From NCBI RefSeq assembly GCF_017312365.1, contig NZ_BLJI01000016.1:1-64000 (forward strand): a DNA stretch of 64,000 nt, in the 5' to 3' direction. Positions 37,845-46,757 of the stretch are shown one piece after another; the first letter of the stretch is position 1; every line of letters starts with the position of its first letter. A program made the position numbers and the translations under genes. The notes beneath the pieces are model-generated. The model was not told the DNA's origin. It did not search any database and saw nothing but the letters and a program-made list of their open reading frames with translations. The DNA comes from Chroococcus sp. FPU101 (lineage in GTDB: Bacteria > Cyanobacteriota > Cyanobacteriia > Cyanobacteriales > Microcystaceae).

Positions 37845-37889
37845 ACATGGATTTTAAGAGGTGTTTGATTTTTGATGATGTAGTTGGGA

Positions 37890-38119
37890 ATGGTGTTAAG
37901 CTTGGAGCCAATTAGTGTCATCTTAGATGTTGTCTCTTTCGTCGGAAATATCTTCGAGGTTTTTTTAGTACTTATGAACTACTCATTACTTTTGTTCTAT
38001 CTGCGCTCACCATTTTGATCTCAATGCTGCTACAAAATGTTATGGCGTTATTAATTGCGATCGCAGTTGCCGTCATAGCCATCATCGTTCTCCGAATCTT
38101 AGCTAAACAATCGACGTAG
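37890..38119 (+). other. Two short overlapping-in-register hydrophobic reading frames upstream of psbT
   Basis: An ATG frame at 37890-38018 (42 codons, SVILDVVSFVGNIFEVFLVL) is followed six bases later by one at 38024-38119 (31 codons, MALLIAIAVAVIAIIVLRIL), each with a membrane-helix-like segment. The second frame extends upstream with further hydrophobic residues but without ATG. They could be a small membrane protein split by a shift, or two peptides. No family is recognised. Confidence 0.3.
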
Positions 38120-38227
38120 ACTTCAACCTTAGCTAAAATGTTTGATTAGATAAGTCACTTCACAGGAGAACATCAATTATTTGATATATTATAAGATGTA
38201 GGAGTATTTTTTTTAGGATTTTTTCAC

Positions 38228-38323
38228 ATGGAAAGCGTAGCTTACATCCTAGTTTTAACAATGTCATTGGCGGTACTTTTCTTCGCCATTGCCTTCCGTG
38301 AGCCTCCCCGTATTGAAAAATAA
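38228..38323 (+). CDS. psbT: Photosystem II reaction centre protein PsbT
   Basis: This 31-aa protein reads MESVAYILVLTMSLAVLFFA followed by the hallmark FREPPRIEK. PsbT is a single-helix thylakoid subunit at the photosystem II dimer interface, involved in assembly and repair of the acceptor side. The hydrophobic helix (about 3-23) and the basic C-terminus are intact. In many cyanobacteria it follows psbB; here no psbB precedes it, only small frames and insertion-sequence debris, so it must have its own promoter. A terminator follows before nrdR. Confidence 0.95.
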   Translation: MESVAYILVLTMSLAVLFFAIAFREPPRIEK

Positions 38324-38367
38324 TTTTGATTGGGTTGACTCTATAAATTTTGATTCACTCTATGATT

Positions 38368-38419
38368 GAGCCGTCTAGTTCTATGTTTAGATAGAAGGAA
38401 AGCAACGGCTCGACTTTTT
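38368..38419 (+). terminator. Terminator between psbT and nrdR
   Basis: GAGCCGT (38368-38374) pairs with ACGGCTC (38405-38411), followed by a T-run after three bases. The loop contains a second small hairpin (TCTA...TAGA). Confidence 0.7.
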
Positions 38420-38457
38420 CTATCTAAAAAATTGCTCCCATCCTGAGAGAATCGCTC

Positions 38458-38961
38458 ATGCAGTGTCCCTATTGTCAAAATACGGATAGCCGTGTCTTAG
38501 AGTCTCGTTCGACCGAAACGGGACAAAGTATCCGTCGTCGCCGAGAATGTTTAAACTGTAAACATCGTTTCACCACATATGAACGGATTGAATATGTTCC
38601 GATTACTGTGGTCAAAAAAGATGGGAGTAGAGAATCTTTTGATCGCTCTAAAGTTTTACGGGGGATGGTGCGAGCTTGTGAGAAAACAGGTATTACTCAT
38701 GAACGGTTAGGAGCGATTGTAGATGATATCGAATTACAATTACAACAGCGTCCCAAACGAGAAGTAACCAGTCAACAAATTGGCGAACTCGTCTTACAAA
38801 CCCTAAAAACCGAAAGTGAAGTGGCTTACGTCCGTTTTGCTTCAGTTTATGGCAATTTTCAGGGTATTAAAGATTTTGTATCTACATTAGACCATTTACA
38901 GCAATCTTCACCAACTACAGAATCTCAATTGACGTGGGACGATCGCACTCTCATCAGCTAA
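38458..38961 (+). CDS. nrdR: Transcriptional regulator NrdR
   Basis: This 167-aa protein is the ATP/dATP-responsive repressor of ribonucleotide reductase genes. The N-terminal zinc ribbon has two Cys pairs (CPYC, CLNC) and [18 protein letters not shown]. The ATP-cone (about 49-139) begins [20 protein letters not shown]. The C-terminal 20 residues are polar. The position between psbT and rps1 is a conserved cyanobacterial order. Confidence 0.95.
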   Translation: MQCPYCQNTDSRVLESRSTETGQSIRRRRECLNCKHRFTTYERIEYVPITVVKKDGSRESFDRSKVLRGMVRACEKTGITHERLGAIVDDIELQLQQRPKREVTSQQIGELVLQTLKTESEVAYVRFASVYGNFQGIKDFVSTLDHLQQSSPTTESQLTWDDRTLIS

Positions 38962-39201
38962 CATCTCTTCGGTTCTGACACCATAGATTGTACCGTAAAG
39001 GGTGAAATTTCGAGTATAATTATAATTCTGTAATTAAAAAGTTAGACGGGTTAACCTATCTTAGAATCTAAGTTTAGCATTCCTCAAGCGCTGCTAGGAA
39101 AAGGGTATTGCAGTTATCCCCAGTTAACTAGCACGACTAGAAACTGTGAAACGCTACCCAGTCCAACCATTACGGAGAGAACCAATAGGAAACAAAACTA
39201 C

Positions 39202-40329
39202 ATGATCAGTCAAAAAACCGCAAAAACTAAAAATATAGGCTTTACTCATGACGATTTTGCCGCCCTTTTAGATAAATACGATTATCATTTCAACCCAGGG
39301 GATATCGTTCCTGGAACCGTGTTCAGCATGGAGCCAAGAGGAGCTTTAATTGATATTGGTGCAAAAACCGCCGCTTTTATTCCAGTACAGGAGATGTCAA
39401 TTAACCGGGTAGACGATCCCGATGAGGTTTTACAATCAAATGAAACCCGCGAATTTTTTATCCTGACTGATGAAAATGAAGATGGACAATTAACGCTTTC
39501 AATTCGCCGTATTGAGTATATGCGGGCGTGGGAGAGAGTACGCCAATTACAAGCCGAAGACGCTACCGTGCGTTCTCAAGTCTTTGCGACAAACCGGGGT
39601 GGAGCCTTGGTTAGAATTGAAGGATTAAGAGGTTTTATTCCTGGCTCTCATATTAGCACCAAAGAAGCTAAAGAAGATTTAGTGGGACAAGACTTAGCCC
39701 TAAAGTTTCTCGAAGTCGATGAAGATCGTAACCGTCTCGTTCTCAGCCATCGCCGCGCTTTAGTAGAACGCAAGATGAACGGTTTAGAAGTTGGACAAGT
39801 TGTTATTGGTTCAGTTCGTGGCATTAAGCCCTACGGTGCATTTATTGATATTGGTGGTGTAAGCGGACTACTCCATATTTCCGAGATTTCCCATGATCAT
39901 ATTGACACACCCCACAGTGTTTTTAATGTTAATGATGAATTAAAAGTCATGATTATTGACTTGGATGCAGAAAGAGGACGTATTTCTCTATCGACCAAGC
40001 AACTTGAACCTGAACCAGGTGATATGCTTAAAAATAGACAAGCTGTTATCGATCAAGCTGAAGAAATGGCCGCGAAGTATCGTGAAAAACTTAGAGCGCA
40101 AGCAGCAGGAATTCCATTTGAGGAAGAAATTCCCGAAGCAGCAGAAACCATTACTGAAGAAGCAGAAACGGCTCCCGAAACAGCAGACGTTATTGCTGAA
40201 GATCTCGAAGTTCCTTCAATATCTGAAGAAGCTGAAGATGTTGAAAATGTTGAAGATGTTGAAGATGTTAAAGAAGCTGAAGAAGCCGAAGAAGCTGAAG
40301 AAGTGGTTATGGCTGGGGCTGAAGAATAA
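39202..40329 (+). CDS. rps1: 30S ribosomal protein S1
   Basis: This 375-aa protein has three S1 RNA-binding repeats (about 30-100, 118-183 and 197-266). The last two read GFIPGSHIS and GQVVIGSVRGIKPYGAFIDI. That number and the total length match the cyanobacterial/chloroplast-type S1 rather than the six-repeat enterobacterial form. The C-terminal tail (about 295-375) is highly acidic and Ala/Val-rich, encoded by repeated GAAGATGTTGAAGATGTT-type DNA (about 40220-40320). A 240-bp leader separates it from nrdR, compatible with autoregulation, and a strong terminator follows. Confidence 0.95.
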   Translation: MISQKTAKTKNIGFTHDDFAALLDKYDYHFNPGDIVPGTVFSMEPRGALIDIGAKTAAFIPVQEMSINRVDDPDEVLQSNETREFFILTDENEDGQLTLSIRRIEYMRAWERVRQLQAEDATVRSQVFATNRGGALVRIEGLRGFIPGSHISTKEAKEDLVGQDLALKFLEVDEDRNRLVLSHRRALVERKMNGLEVGQVVIGSVRGIKPYGAFIDIGGVSGLLHISEISHDHIDTPHSVFNVNDELKVMIIDLDAERGRISLSTKQLEPEPGDMLKNRQAVIDQAEEMAAKYREKLRAQAAGIPFEEEIPEAAETITEEAETAPETADVIAEDLEVPSISEEAEDVENVEDVEDVKEAEEAEEAEEVVMAGAEE

Positions 40330-40357
40330 ATATCTTAGCTTTCAAAAGCAAGTGATT

Positions 40358-40387
40358 AAAAAAGGGGGGGTTATCCCTCTTTTTTTG
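40358..40387 (+). terminator. Terminator after rps1
   Basis: An A-run and G-run (AAAAAAGGGGGGG) pair with CCCTCTTTTTTT around TTA, giving a stem followed by a T-run, about 30 bp after the rps1 stop codon. Confidence 0.8.
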
Positions 40388-40449
40388 TTATCAACAATAA
40401 TCATACAAGTTTTTAATAATTTCAAAAAAATAATAATGTGGTAAATAAT

Positions 40450-41193
40450 ATGATTACTATTCGCGTTAAAAATCAAGAATTTTCCAATATTCAAGCCGTA
40501 CTGTTTGATAAAGATGGGACATTAGAAGACTCACAAAGTTTTTTAAGAGAACTGGGAATTAAAAGAGCGAGATTAATTGATGCTCAAATCCCTGGCATTG
40601 GAGAACCTCTATTAATGTCATTTGGTATTTTAGATAATCAATTAGATTTAACAGGATTAATGGCTGTCGGAACGCGCCAAGAAAACGAAATAGCGGCGGC
40701 GGCCTATATTGCTGAAACTGGTAGAAGTTGGTTTGAGTCATTGGCGATCGCACGTCAAGCTTTTGTAGATGCTGATCAATATTTACAGAGAAATCCTCGT
40801 ACTTCTCCTGTATTTTCTGGGTGTTTAGATCTTTTAAAGGCTTTAGCTTCAGCAGGAATAAAATTAGGAATTGTTTCGGCGGATTCAACGGCGAATATTA
40901 AGCGTTTTGTGGAATATCATCAGTTAACTGAGATTATTCAAGTCATGTTAGGTGCGGATCAAAGATATAAAAAACCTGATCCCGCTTTATTTCTACAAGC
41001 GTGTCAAATTTTAGATGTTCAGCCAGAGTACACTTTAATGGTAGGGGATGCTCAAGTGGATATAGAGATGGCAAAACAAGCCAAGGCAGGGGGAGTAATA
41101 GGGGTTTGTTGGCATCAAAGTACGGCAACATCCTTAAAAAATGCCGATGTAATCATTTCTCAATTCGATCAGATTTCAATTCTTGACAGTTGA
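40450..41193 (+). CDS. HAD-family hydrolase
   Basis: This 247-aa protein is a haloacid-dehalogenase-type phosphatase. The catalytic motif is FDKDGTLEDS, motif II is in VSADST, motif III Lys in KKPDPALF, and motif IV is VGDAQVDIEMAKQA. An alpha-helical cap sits after motif I, so it is a subfamily I enzyme like phosphoglycolate phosphatase. The substrate cannot be told. A GTG four codons upstream is possible, but the ATG is preferred. It lies between the rps1 terminator and metK, 70 bp upstream of metK. Confidence 0.9.
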   Translation: MITIRVKNQEFSNIQAVLFDKDGTLEDSQSFLRELGIKRARLIDAQIPGIGEPLLMSFGILDNQLDLTGLMAVGTRQENEIAAAAYIAETGRSWFESLAIARQAFVDADQYLQRNPRTSPVFSGCLDLLKALASAGIKLGIVSADSTANIKRFVEYHQLTEIIQVMLGADQRYKKPDPALFLQACQILDVQPEYTLMVGDAQVDIEMAKQAKAGGVIGVCWHQSTATSLKNADVIISQFDQISILDS

Positions 41194-41263
41194 TGCTACC
41201 CTATATGGAAATATTGGTTAATATTAAAAACTGACTCGTTTCCCCAAGTGAGGGTTAATAAAA

Positions 41264-42526
41264 TTGTCTAGACGCTACTTATTTACTTCCGAATCTGTTA
41301 CCGAAGGGCATCCTGATAAAATCTGTGATCAGATTTCAGATACCATTTTAGACGCACTCTTGGCTCAAGATGACAAAAGCAGAGTTGCCGCAGAAGTCGT
41401 TGTTAATACGGGTTTAGTGCTAATTACTGGAGAAGTGACTACTAAAGCGCAAGTTAATTTTGTTGAATTGGCTCGGAAAAAAATTGCTGAAATTGGTTAT
41501 ATTCATGCAGATAACGGGTTTTCTGCGAATAGTTGCGCGGTTTTAGTTGCACTCGATGAACAATCTCCCGATATTTCGCAAGGAGTAACCGCAGCACAAG
41601 AACACCGTGAATCACTCAGTGATGATGAACTTGATAAAATTGGTGCAGGTGATCAAGGAATCATGTTCGGTTTTGCTTGCAACGAAACCCCCGAATTAAT
41701 GCCCTTGCCCATCAGTTTAGCCCATAGAATCGCTCGTCGTTTAGCCGCCGTTCGTAAAACAGGAGAATTAGCCTATCTGCGTCCTGATGGTAAAACACAA
41801 GTTTCTGTAATATACGAAGATGGTAAACCTGTTGGCATTGATACGATTCTCATTTCGACCCAACATGATGCGACCATCGGTGAAATTACCGATAATAATG
41901 AAGTTCAGAAGAAAATTAAAGAGGATCTCTGGGAAGCCGTGATTCAGCCTGTTTTTGCTGATATTTCTGTTAAACCTGATGAAAATACTAAATATTTAGT
42001 GAACCCAACTGGTAAATTTGTGGTTGGTGGGCCTCAAGGAGATGCAGGCTTAACAGGACGTAAGATTATTGTTGATACCTACGGTGGTTATTCTCGTCAT
42101 GGTGGCGGGGCATTCTCTGGCAAAGATCCCACAAAAGTCGATCGCTCTGCGGCTTATGCTTGTCGTTATGTGGCGAAAAATATCGTCGCTGCTGGTTTGG
42201 CAGATAAATGTGAAGTACAACTGAGTTATGCGATCGGTGTAGCTCGTCCTGTTAGTATTTTGATCGAAACTTTTGGCACAGGTAAAGTAGATGAAGATGT
42301 TCTACTAGATTTTGTCACCCAGAATTTTGAATTACGTCCTGCTGGCATTATTCAAACCTTTAATCTTAGAGGTTTACCTGCCGAAAGAGGGGGCCGTTTC
42401 TATCAAGATGTTGCCGCTTATGGTCATTTAGGACGTAGTGATTTAGATTTACCTTGGGAGCAAACCGATAAAGCAGAACTTTTAAAGACGCTTTTAAAAA
42501 CAACTGTTAGTGCGGTTCCTGCATAA
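41264..42526 (+). CDS. metK: S-adenosylmethionine synthetase MetK
   Basis: MetK makes S-adenosylmethionine from ATP and methionine. The 420-aa protein begins [20 protein letters not shown] with the ATP-binding GHPDK. It also has [33 protein letters not shown] (the P-loop-like motif [10 protein letters not shown]) and [20 protein letters not shown]. It starts at TTG; no ATG is available in the expected place. An independent terminator follows (42548-42572). Confidence 0.97.
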   Translation: MSRRYLFTSESVTEGHPDKICDQISDTILDALLAQDDKSRVAAEVVVNTGLVLITGEVTTKAQVNFVELARKKIAEIGYIHADNGFSANSCAVLVALDEQSPDISQGVTAAQEHRESLSDDELDKIGAGDQGIMFGFACNETPELMPLPISLAHRIARRLAAVRKTGELAYLRPDGKTQVSVIYEDGKPVGIDTILISTQHDATIGEITDNNEVQKKIKEDLWEAVIQPVFADISVKPDENTKYLVNPTGKFVVGGPQGDAGLTGRKIIVDTYGGYSRHGGGAFSGKDPTKVDRSAAYACRYVAKNIVAAGLADKCEVQLSYAIGVARPVSILIETFGTGKVDEDVLLDFVTQNFELRPAGIIQTFNLRGLPAERGGRFYQDVAAYGHLGRSDLDLPWEQTDKAELLKTLLKTTVSAVPA

Positions 42527-42547
42527 AATATTTCTTCGAAAAATCTA

Positions 42548-42572
42548 GGGTTTGGGTGACCAAGCCCTTTTT
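42548..42572 (+). terminator. Terminator after metK
   Basis: GGGTTTGG and CCAAGCCC form an 8-bp stem around a GTGA tetraloop, followed by five T residues. Confidence 0.85.
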
Positions 42573-42638
42573 CTTTTGGTCACATTTATAGAAAACACGA
42601 TAATCTATAGCAGTAACCTCCTTTAAACTGATCCCGCT

Positions 42639-45275
42639 TTGAGGCTTTCTTTATCCTATAAACGTTTATATAGCTGGTTTAAATCCCGACACTTTGGACG
42701 GAGTGCCACCGATACCCGATACGCGCTACTAGAAGCCTGTTTAATTGGGATTTTATCTGCGATCGCTGCACTCCTTTTAAAAGAGGGTGTCGGATGGTTA
42801 GGGGGAATACGTCTTCAGACGGCGAGTCAGTATGGGCCGTGGGTGACATTACCTCTAGCGGGTTTAATTTTTGGGGGTTTATCGGGTTGGGTACTTGAAA
42901 CCTTTTCCCCTGCTGCATCGGGGGGTGGCATTCCGCAAGTCAAAGCCGCTTTAGCTAGATTTCCTATTCAACTATCACTAAAAGTTGCATTTGTCAAGCT
43001 CATTGGCACAATTTTAGTTTTAGGCGGGGGGTTAACCCTTGGCAGACGTGCGCCGACGGTGCATATTGGTGCTGCTTTAGCCGCGCAACTGTGTACATGG
43101 GTACCCACTTCGCCCGAACATCGCCGTCAAATGATTGCTGCGGGTGCGGCTGCGGGGTTGGCGGCAGGTTTTACGACACCCATTGCAGGGGTTTTGTTTG
43201 TTGTCGAAGAATTGATGCGGGATGTTTCTGGATTGACGCTAGAGACAGCAATTGTCGCATCGTTTACGGGTGCAGTCGTTTCAATGCTGTTGCAATCTGC
43301 TGATTTGAATGTTCCTGCTGTTCTTTTGGATACCGTTAAAACAAGTTTTTCAGCACCAGAAATTCCCTTTTATATTTTTTTAGGTGCTTTAGCGGGACTT
43401 TTAGGGGCATTTTTTAATAAAGGTGTGTTGTACTTTTCGGAGCTACAAAAACGATTAAATTTACCGTTATTCCTCAGAATTGGGGTTATTGGTTGTTTTT
43501 CGGGTTTTATTATTGCTTTATTACCGCCTTTCTTTCGAGATAATGCAGGTTTACGGGAATTCCTAATCAATGGAGAGTTATCGAATTCAAGTATTATGAT
43601 CGCTTTTGTCGCTCATTTCTTTCTAACCATGTTAGCTTATAGTTCGGGTGCGCCTGGTGGGTTGTTTGCACCTGCTTTAGTCATGGGTTCAGCATTAGGC
43701 TATTTAGTCGGAAAAGTAGAACACTTTGTTACAGGTACACCGACTGAGGTGACTTATGCTTTAGCGGGAATGGGTGCCATGTTTACGGGGGTGGTACGAG
43801 TTCCCATTACTGCTATTGTGATTGTTTTCGAGCTTAATAATGATTTTAATCTGGTTTTGCCCCTAATGATTACCTGTGCAGTTTCCTATATTACTGCGGA
43901 GAGTATTTTCAGGGGTTCACTCTATCAGCATTTACTTTTATCAAGTGGTATTCCGTTTAAAGAAGAGGGGACAAATGAAAACTTTTTGAGTCATCTCACT
44001 GCATCCGATGTCATGCAAACTCAGGTAGAAACCTTATCGAGTGAAAGTACGCTAGATGATGTATTACAAATCATGTCGGTTTCCCATCATCGCGGTTTTC
44101 CTGTTGTTGCTGAAGATGTATTAGTAGGAATTTTTACGCAAAGTGATTTAGATAAACTTAAACAGTTGTCAGGAAAAACATTACTCAAAGAGATGATGAC
44201 GAGTCAACCGATAACCGTGACTCCCTCTACTTCTATTAGTGATGTTTTATTTTTACTCAACCGCTATCAGCTTTCCCGTCTTCCCGTCACCGAAGGCCAT
44301 AAACTGGTAGGAATTATTACACGTACTGATATTATCCGCGTTGAAGTTAATCAATTGAGTGGGCAGTCGCTAGATGTAGTCAAACCTGCACCCTCTTATG
44401 TTATCTATCAGACTCGTTCTCCTGCAATTGGCAAAGGACGAATCTTATTACCCATTGCTAACCCAGAAACCGCAACCGCTTTATTACAAATAGCAGGAGC
44501 GATCGCACGTTATTATAACTATGAGATAGATTGTTTACAAGTGATTAAAGTCTCTCGTCATAGTTCCCCTTCAGAAACCCCCGTTGATACTCGTGACGCA
44601 CGAAAAATCATGCACCGTTTAGAACGTATTGGGAGACACCAAAAACTATCAGTACATACTCAAATCAGGGTAGCACAAGATATTTCTGAAGCGATTATCG
44701 AAACCATCAAAGAACGTCATATCAAAACATTGGTGATGGGGTGGAAAGGCAGTACATCAACTCAAGGAGCGATTTTTGGAGATTTAGTAGATACTTTAAT
44801 TCATCACGCAACCTGTGAGTTAATGTTAGTCAAACTGAGTGCTAATTCTCTACTCTTTCCCTACTATCTTAATCCTCGTGCGACTTGGTTAGTTTCTCTA
44901 GCAGGGGGGCCAAATGCTCAACGGGCGATACAATTATTACCTGCACTGACTAAATTATATGCTCGTCCCGATACCCCTGAAGTTTGGTTATGTCGGGTCT
45001 ATCTACCTTCTGATCCTGACCCAGATTACCAAAGTTTGCAAGAGGTTACCCAAACGTTAGAGAATAAAATAGCTAAACCGATTACACCAGTTCCTATTTG
45101 TTCTCGTTCTGTCGTAGATGCTATTACAGACTTAGCCAATGCGAAACAGTGTGATGTCGTGATCTTGGGTGCTTCAAAAGAAGGATTATTAAAAAACGTG
45201 ATTCATGGCAATATACCCGAAACCATTGCCAAGAATGTCGATAGTACTGTTATTTTGGTAAGAGGGTCTTTGTGA
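42639..45275 (+). CDS. ClC-family chloride channel/transporter with CBS and UspA domains
   Basis: This 878-aa protein has an N-terminal ClC membrane domain (about 25-440) with GGGIPQVKAAL, LGRRAPTVHIGAA and GAPGGLFAPALVMG. Two CBS domains (about 455-575) and two UspA-like domains (about 600-735 and 745-878, the second ending NVDSTVILVRGSL) follow. The conserved GREGP motif is GRRAP here, so the gating Glu (position 148 in the E. coli exchanger) is Arg; the protein may be an uncoupled channel. It starts at TTG. The CBS/UspA cytoplasmic part suggests nucleotide control. It is the longest of the membrane proteins here and seems monocistronic. Confidence 0.88.
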   Translation: MRLSLSYKRLYSWFKSRHFGRSATDTRYALLEACLIGILSAIAALLLKEGVGWLGGIRLQTASQYGPWVTLPLAGLIFGGLSGWVLETFSPAASGGGIPQVKAALARFPIQLSLKVAFVKLIGTILVLGGGLTLGRRAPTVHIGAALAAQLCTWVPTSPEHRRQMIAAGAAAGLAAGFTTPIAGVLFVVEELMRDVSGLTLETAIVASFTGAVVSMLLQSADLNVPAVLLDTVKTSFSAPEIPFYIFLGALAGLLGAFFNKGVLYFSELQKRLNLPLFLRIGVIGCFSGFIIALLPPFFRDNAGLREFLINGELSNSSIMIAFVAHFFLTMLAYSSGAPGGLFAPALVMGSALGYLVGKVEHFVTGTPTEVTYALAGMGAMFTGVVRVPITAIVIVFELNNDFNLVLPLMITCAVSYITAESIFRGSLYQHLLLSSGIPFKEEGTNENFLSHLTASDVMQTQVETLSSESTLDDVLQIMSVSHHRGFPVVAEDVLVGIFTQSDLDKLKQLSGKTLLKEMMTSQPITVTPSTSISDVLFLLNRYQLSRLPVTEGHKLVGIITRTDIIRVEVNQLSGQSLDVVKPAPSYVIYQTRSPAIGKGRILLPIANPETATALLQIAGAIARYYNYEIDCLQVIKVSRHSSPSETPVDTRDARKIMHRLERIGRHQKLSVHTQIRVAQDISEAIIETIKERHIKTLVMGWKGSTSTQGAIFGDLVDTLIHHATCELMLVKLSANSLLFPYYLNPRATWLVSLAGGPNAQRAIQLLPALTKLYARPDTPEVWLCRVYLPSDPDPDYQSLQEVTQTLENKIAKPITPVPICSRSVVDAITDLANAKQCDVVILGASKEGLLKNVIHGNIPETIAKNVDSTVILVRGSL

Positions 45276-45314
45276 TGAATTTAATCGATTTTAGCAACTA
45301 GACAAATTGCATTA

Positions 45315-45983
45315 ATGACCAAAAACACTGATTATCTAGAAAATTGGTGGCAAGTTTTACGACAAGAACGTGTGATTGCAGTAATACGAGCGCAAAATAT
45401 CGATTTAGCCATTAGTTTAGCAAAAGCAGTAGCTCAAGGTGGCATTAAATTAATTGAGATTACATGGAATAGCACAGAACCGGCTCAAATTATTCAGCAA
45501 TTAAATGTAGAATTGCCTGATTGTTGGATTGGCACTGGCACGATTTTAACCGTAGAAGAACTAAAAGAGGCGATTTTGAGTGGAATTCGTTTTTGTTTTA
45601 CCCCAAATGTTAATCCTACTCTGATACAAATCGCTAATCAAGCTGAAATTCCGATTATTCCAGGTGCCTTAACTCCTACTGAAATTATAACCGCGTGGCA
45701 AATGGGGGCAAGTTGTGTCAAAGTTTTTCCCATACAAGCAGTCGGAGGTGCCAGCTATATCAAAGCATTACAGGGGCCGATGGGACAAATTCCCCTAATC
45801 CCAACTGGAGGTGTTACGCTAGACAATGCTAAAGAGTTTATTAGTGCTGGTGCGATCGCTGTTGGTTTATCAGGTCAATTGTTCCCGAATGCTATCATAC
45901 AGTCTCAAGCTTGGTCTGAAATCACCCATCTAGCAGAAAAACTTAAACAGGATTTAGCACAATATACCGATTCATTTGGTTAG
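45315..45983 (+). CDS. eda: 2-keto-3-deoxy-6-phosphogluconate aldolase (Eda family)
   Basis: This 222-aa protein is a class I KDPG/KHG aldolase. It has VIAVIRAQN, the Glu in LIEITWNST, GTGTILTVEEL, FCFTPNVNP and the Schiff-base Lys in SCVKVFPIQAVGG, ending IPTGGVTLDNAKEFI. It would split KDPG into pyruvate and glyceraldehyde-3-phosphate in the Entner-Doudoroff pathway, or act on 4-hydroxy-2-oxoglutarate. The ED dehydratase is not in this window. It looks complete. Confidence 0.9.
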   Translation: MTKNTDYLENWWQVLRQERVIAVIRAQNIDLAISLAKAVAQGGIKLIEITWNSTEPAQIIQQLNVELPDCWIGTGTILTVEELKEAILSGIRFCFTPNVNPTLIQIANQAEIPIIPGALTPTEIITAWQMGASCVKVFPIQAVGGASYIKALQGPMGQIPLIPTGGVTLDNAKEFISAGAIAVGLSGQLFPNAIIQSQAWSEITHLAEKLKQDLAQYTDSFG

Positions 45984-46028
45984 ACCCCTCGATTATCATT
46001 GTATATGCTCGTTTAGAAATATAAGCTC

Positions 46029-46757
46029 ATGAGTACTTTTGTGATTGGTGATATTCACGGTTGTTCAAAAGCTTTGGATTATTTGCTCAAAGCGGTAGAC
46101 TTGCACTCACATGATATGATCATCACATTGGGAGACTATGTTAACAAAGGGCCTGATTCTAAAGGAGTCCTCGAAAGATTAATTAAATTAAATAAAACAG
46201 GTCAACTCCTTCCTTTGTTAGGAAATCATGACATCATGATGTTAGAAGCGCGTTCTGACAAAAAAGTGGCGTTAGATTGGTATGTCAAAAAAGGCGGTCA
46301 TAAAACCTTAGTATCCTATGGACAGAATGACTTAAAAGCGATGGCGAATATTCCTAACGCTCATTGGAACTTTCTAGAAAAGAAATGTTTTTCTTGGTTA
46401 GAAACGGAAAACTATATTTTTGTTCATGCGAATCTTAATCCCAAGCTACCGTTAAATAAACAATCTCAACACGACCTATTTTGGAAAAAACTGGCTAACC
46501 CTATCCCTCACTATTCGGGTAAAACGATGATTTGTGGACATACCAGCCAAAAAAGCGGTATACCCATCAATCTAGGTTATGCTATTTGTATCGATACATG
46601 GGCTTGTGGAAATGGATGGTTAACCGCATTAGAGTTAGAAAAAGGGAGAATTTGGCAAGCTAATCAAAAAGGTGAAGTGAGAACCGCTTGGATAGATGAT
46701 TTTTATACTGCACCCATCGCTTTACCTGCTAACCAAGAAGTAGTCCACGCACTTTGA
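46029..46757 (+). CDS. Serine/threonine-protein-phosphatase-like metallophosphatase
   Basis: This 242-aa protein carries the PPP-family motifs GDIHG, GDYVNKGPDS and GNHD, then FVHANLNPKLP and CGHTSQKSG. Those are the metal-binding residues of single-domain bacterial PrpA/ApaH-like enzymes. It probably removes phosphate from proteins or hydrolyses dinucleoside polyphosphates; which is not decided by the sequence. The 3' end overlaps the convergent flavoprotein gene by 55 bp. Confidence 0.88.
   Translation: MSTFVIGDIHGCSKALDYLLKAVDLHSHDMIITLGDYVNKGPDSKGVLERLIKLNKTGQLLPLLGNHDIMMLEARSDKKVALDWYVKKGGHKTLVSYGQNDLKAMANIPNAHWNFLEKKCFSWLETENYIFVHANLNPKLPLNKQSQHDLFWKKLANPIPHYSGKTMICGHTSQKSGIPINLGYAICIDTWACGNGWLTALELEKGRIWQANQKGEVRTAWIDDFYTAPIALPANQEVVHAL

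Noticed and set aside
38990-39040. TATAAT-like boxes upstream of rps1
   Set aside because: TATAAT occurs twice, but the candidate -35 TTGTAC is about 21 bases away, too far for a confident promoter.
39956-40444. 162-codon frame with Leu/Lys repeats over the end of rps1
   Set aside because: A frame-shifted reading of the acidic repeats of S1; no independent start or family.
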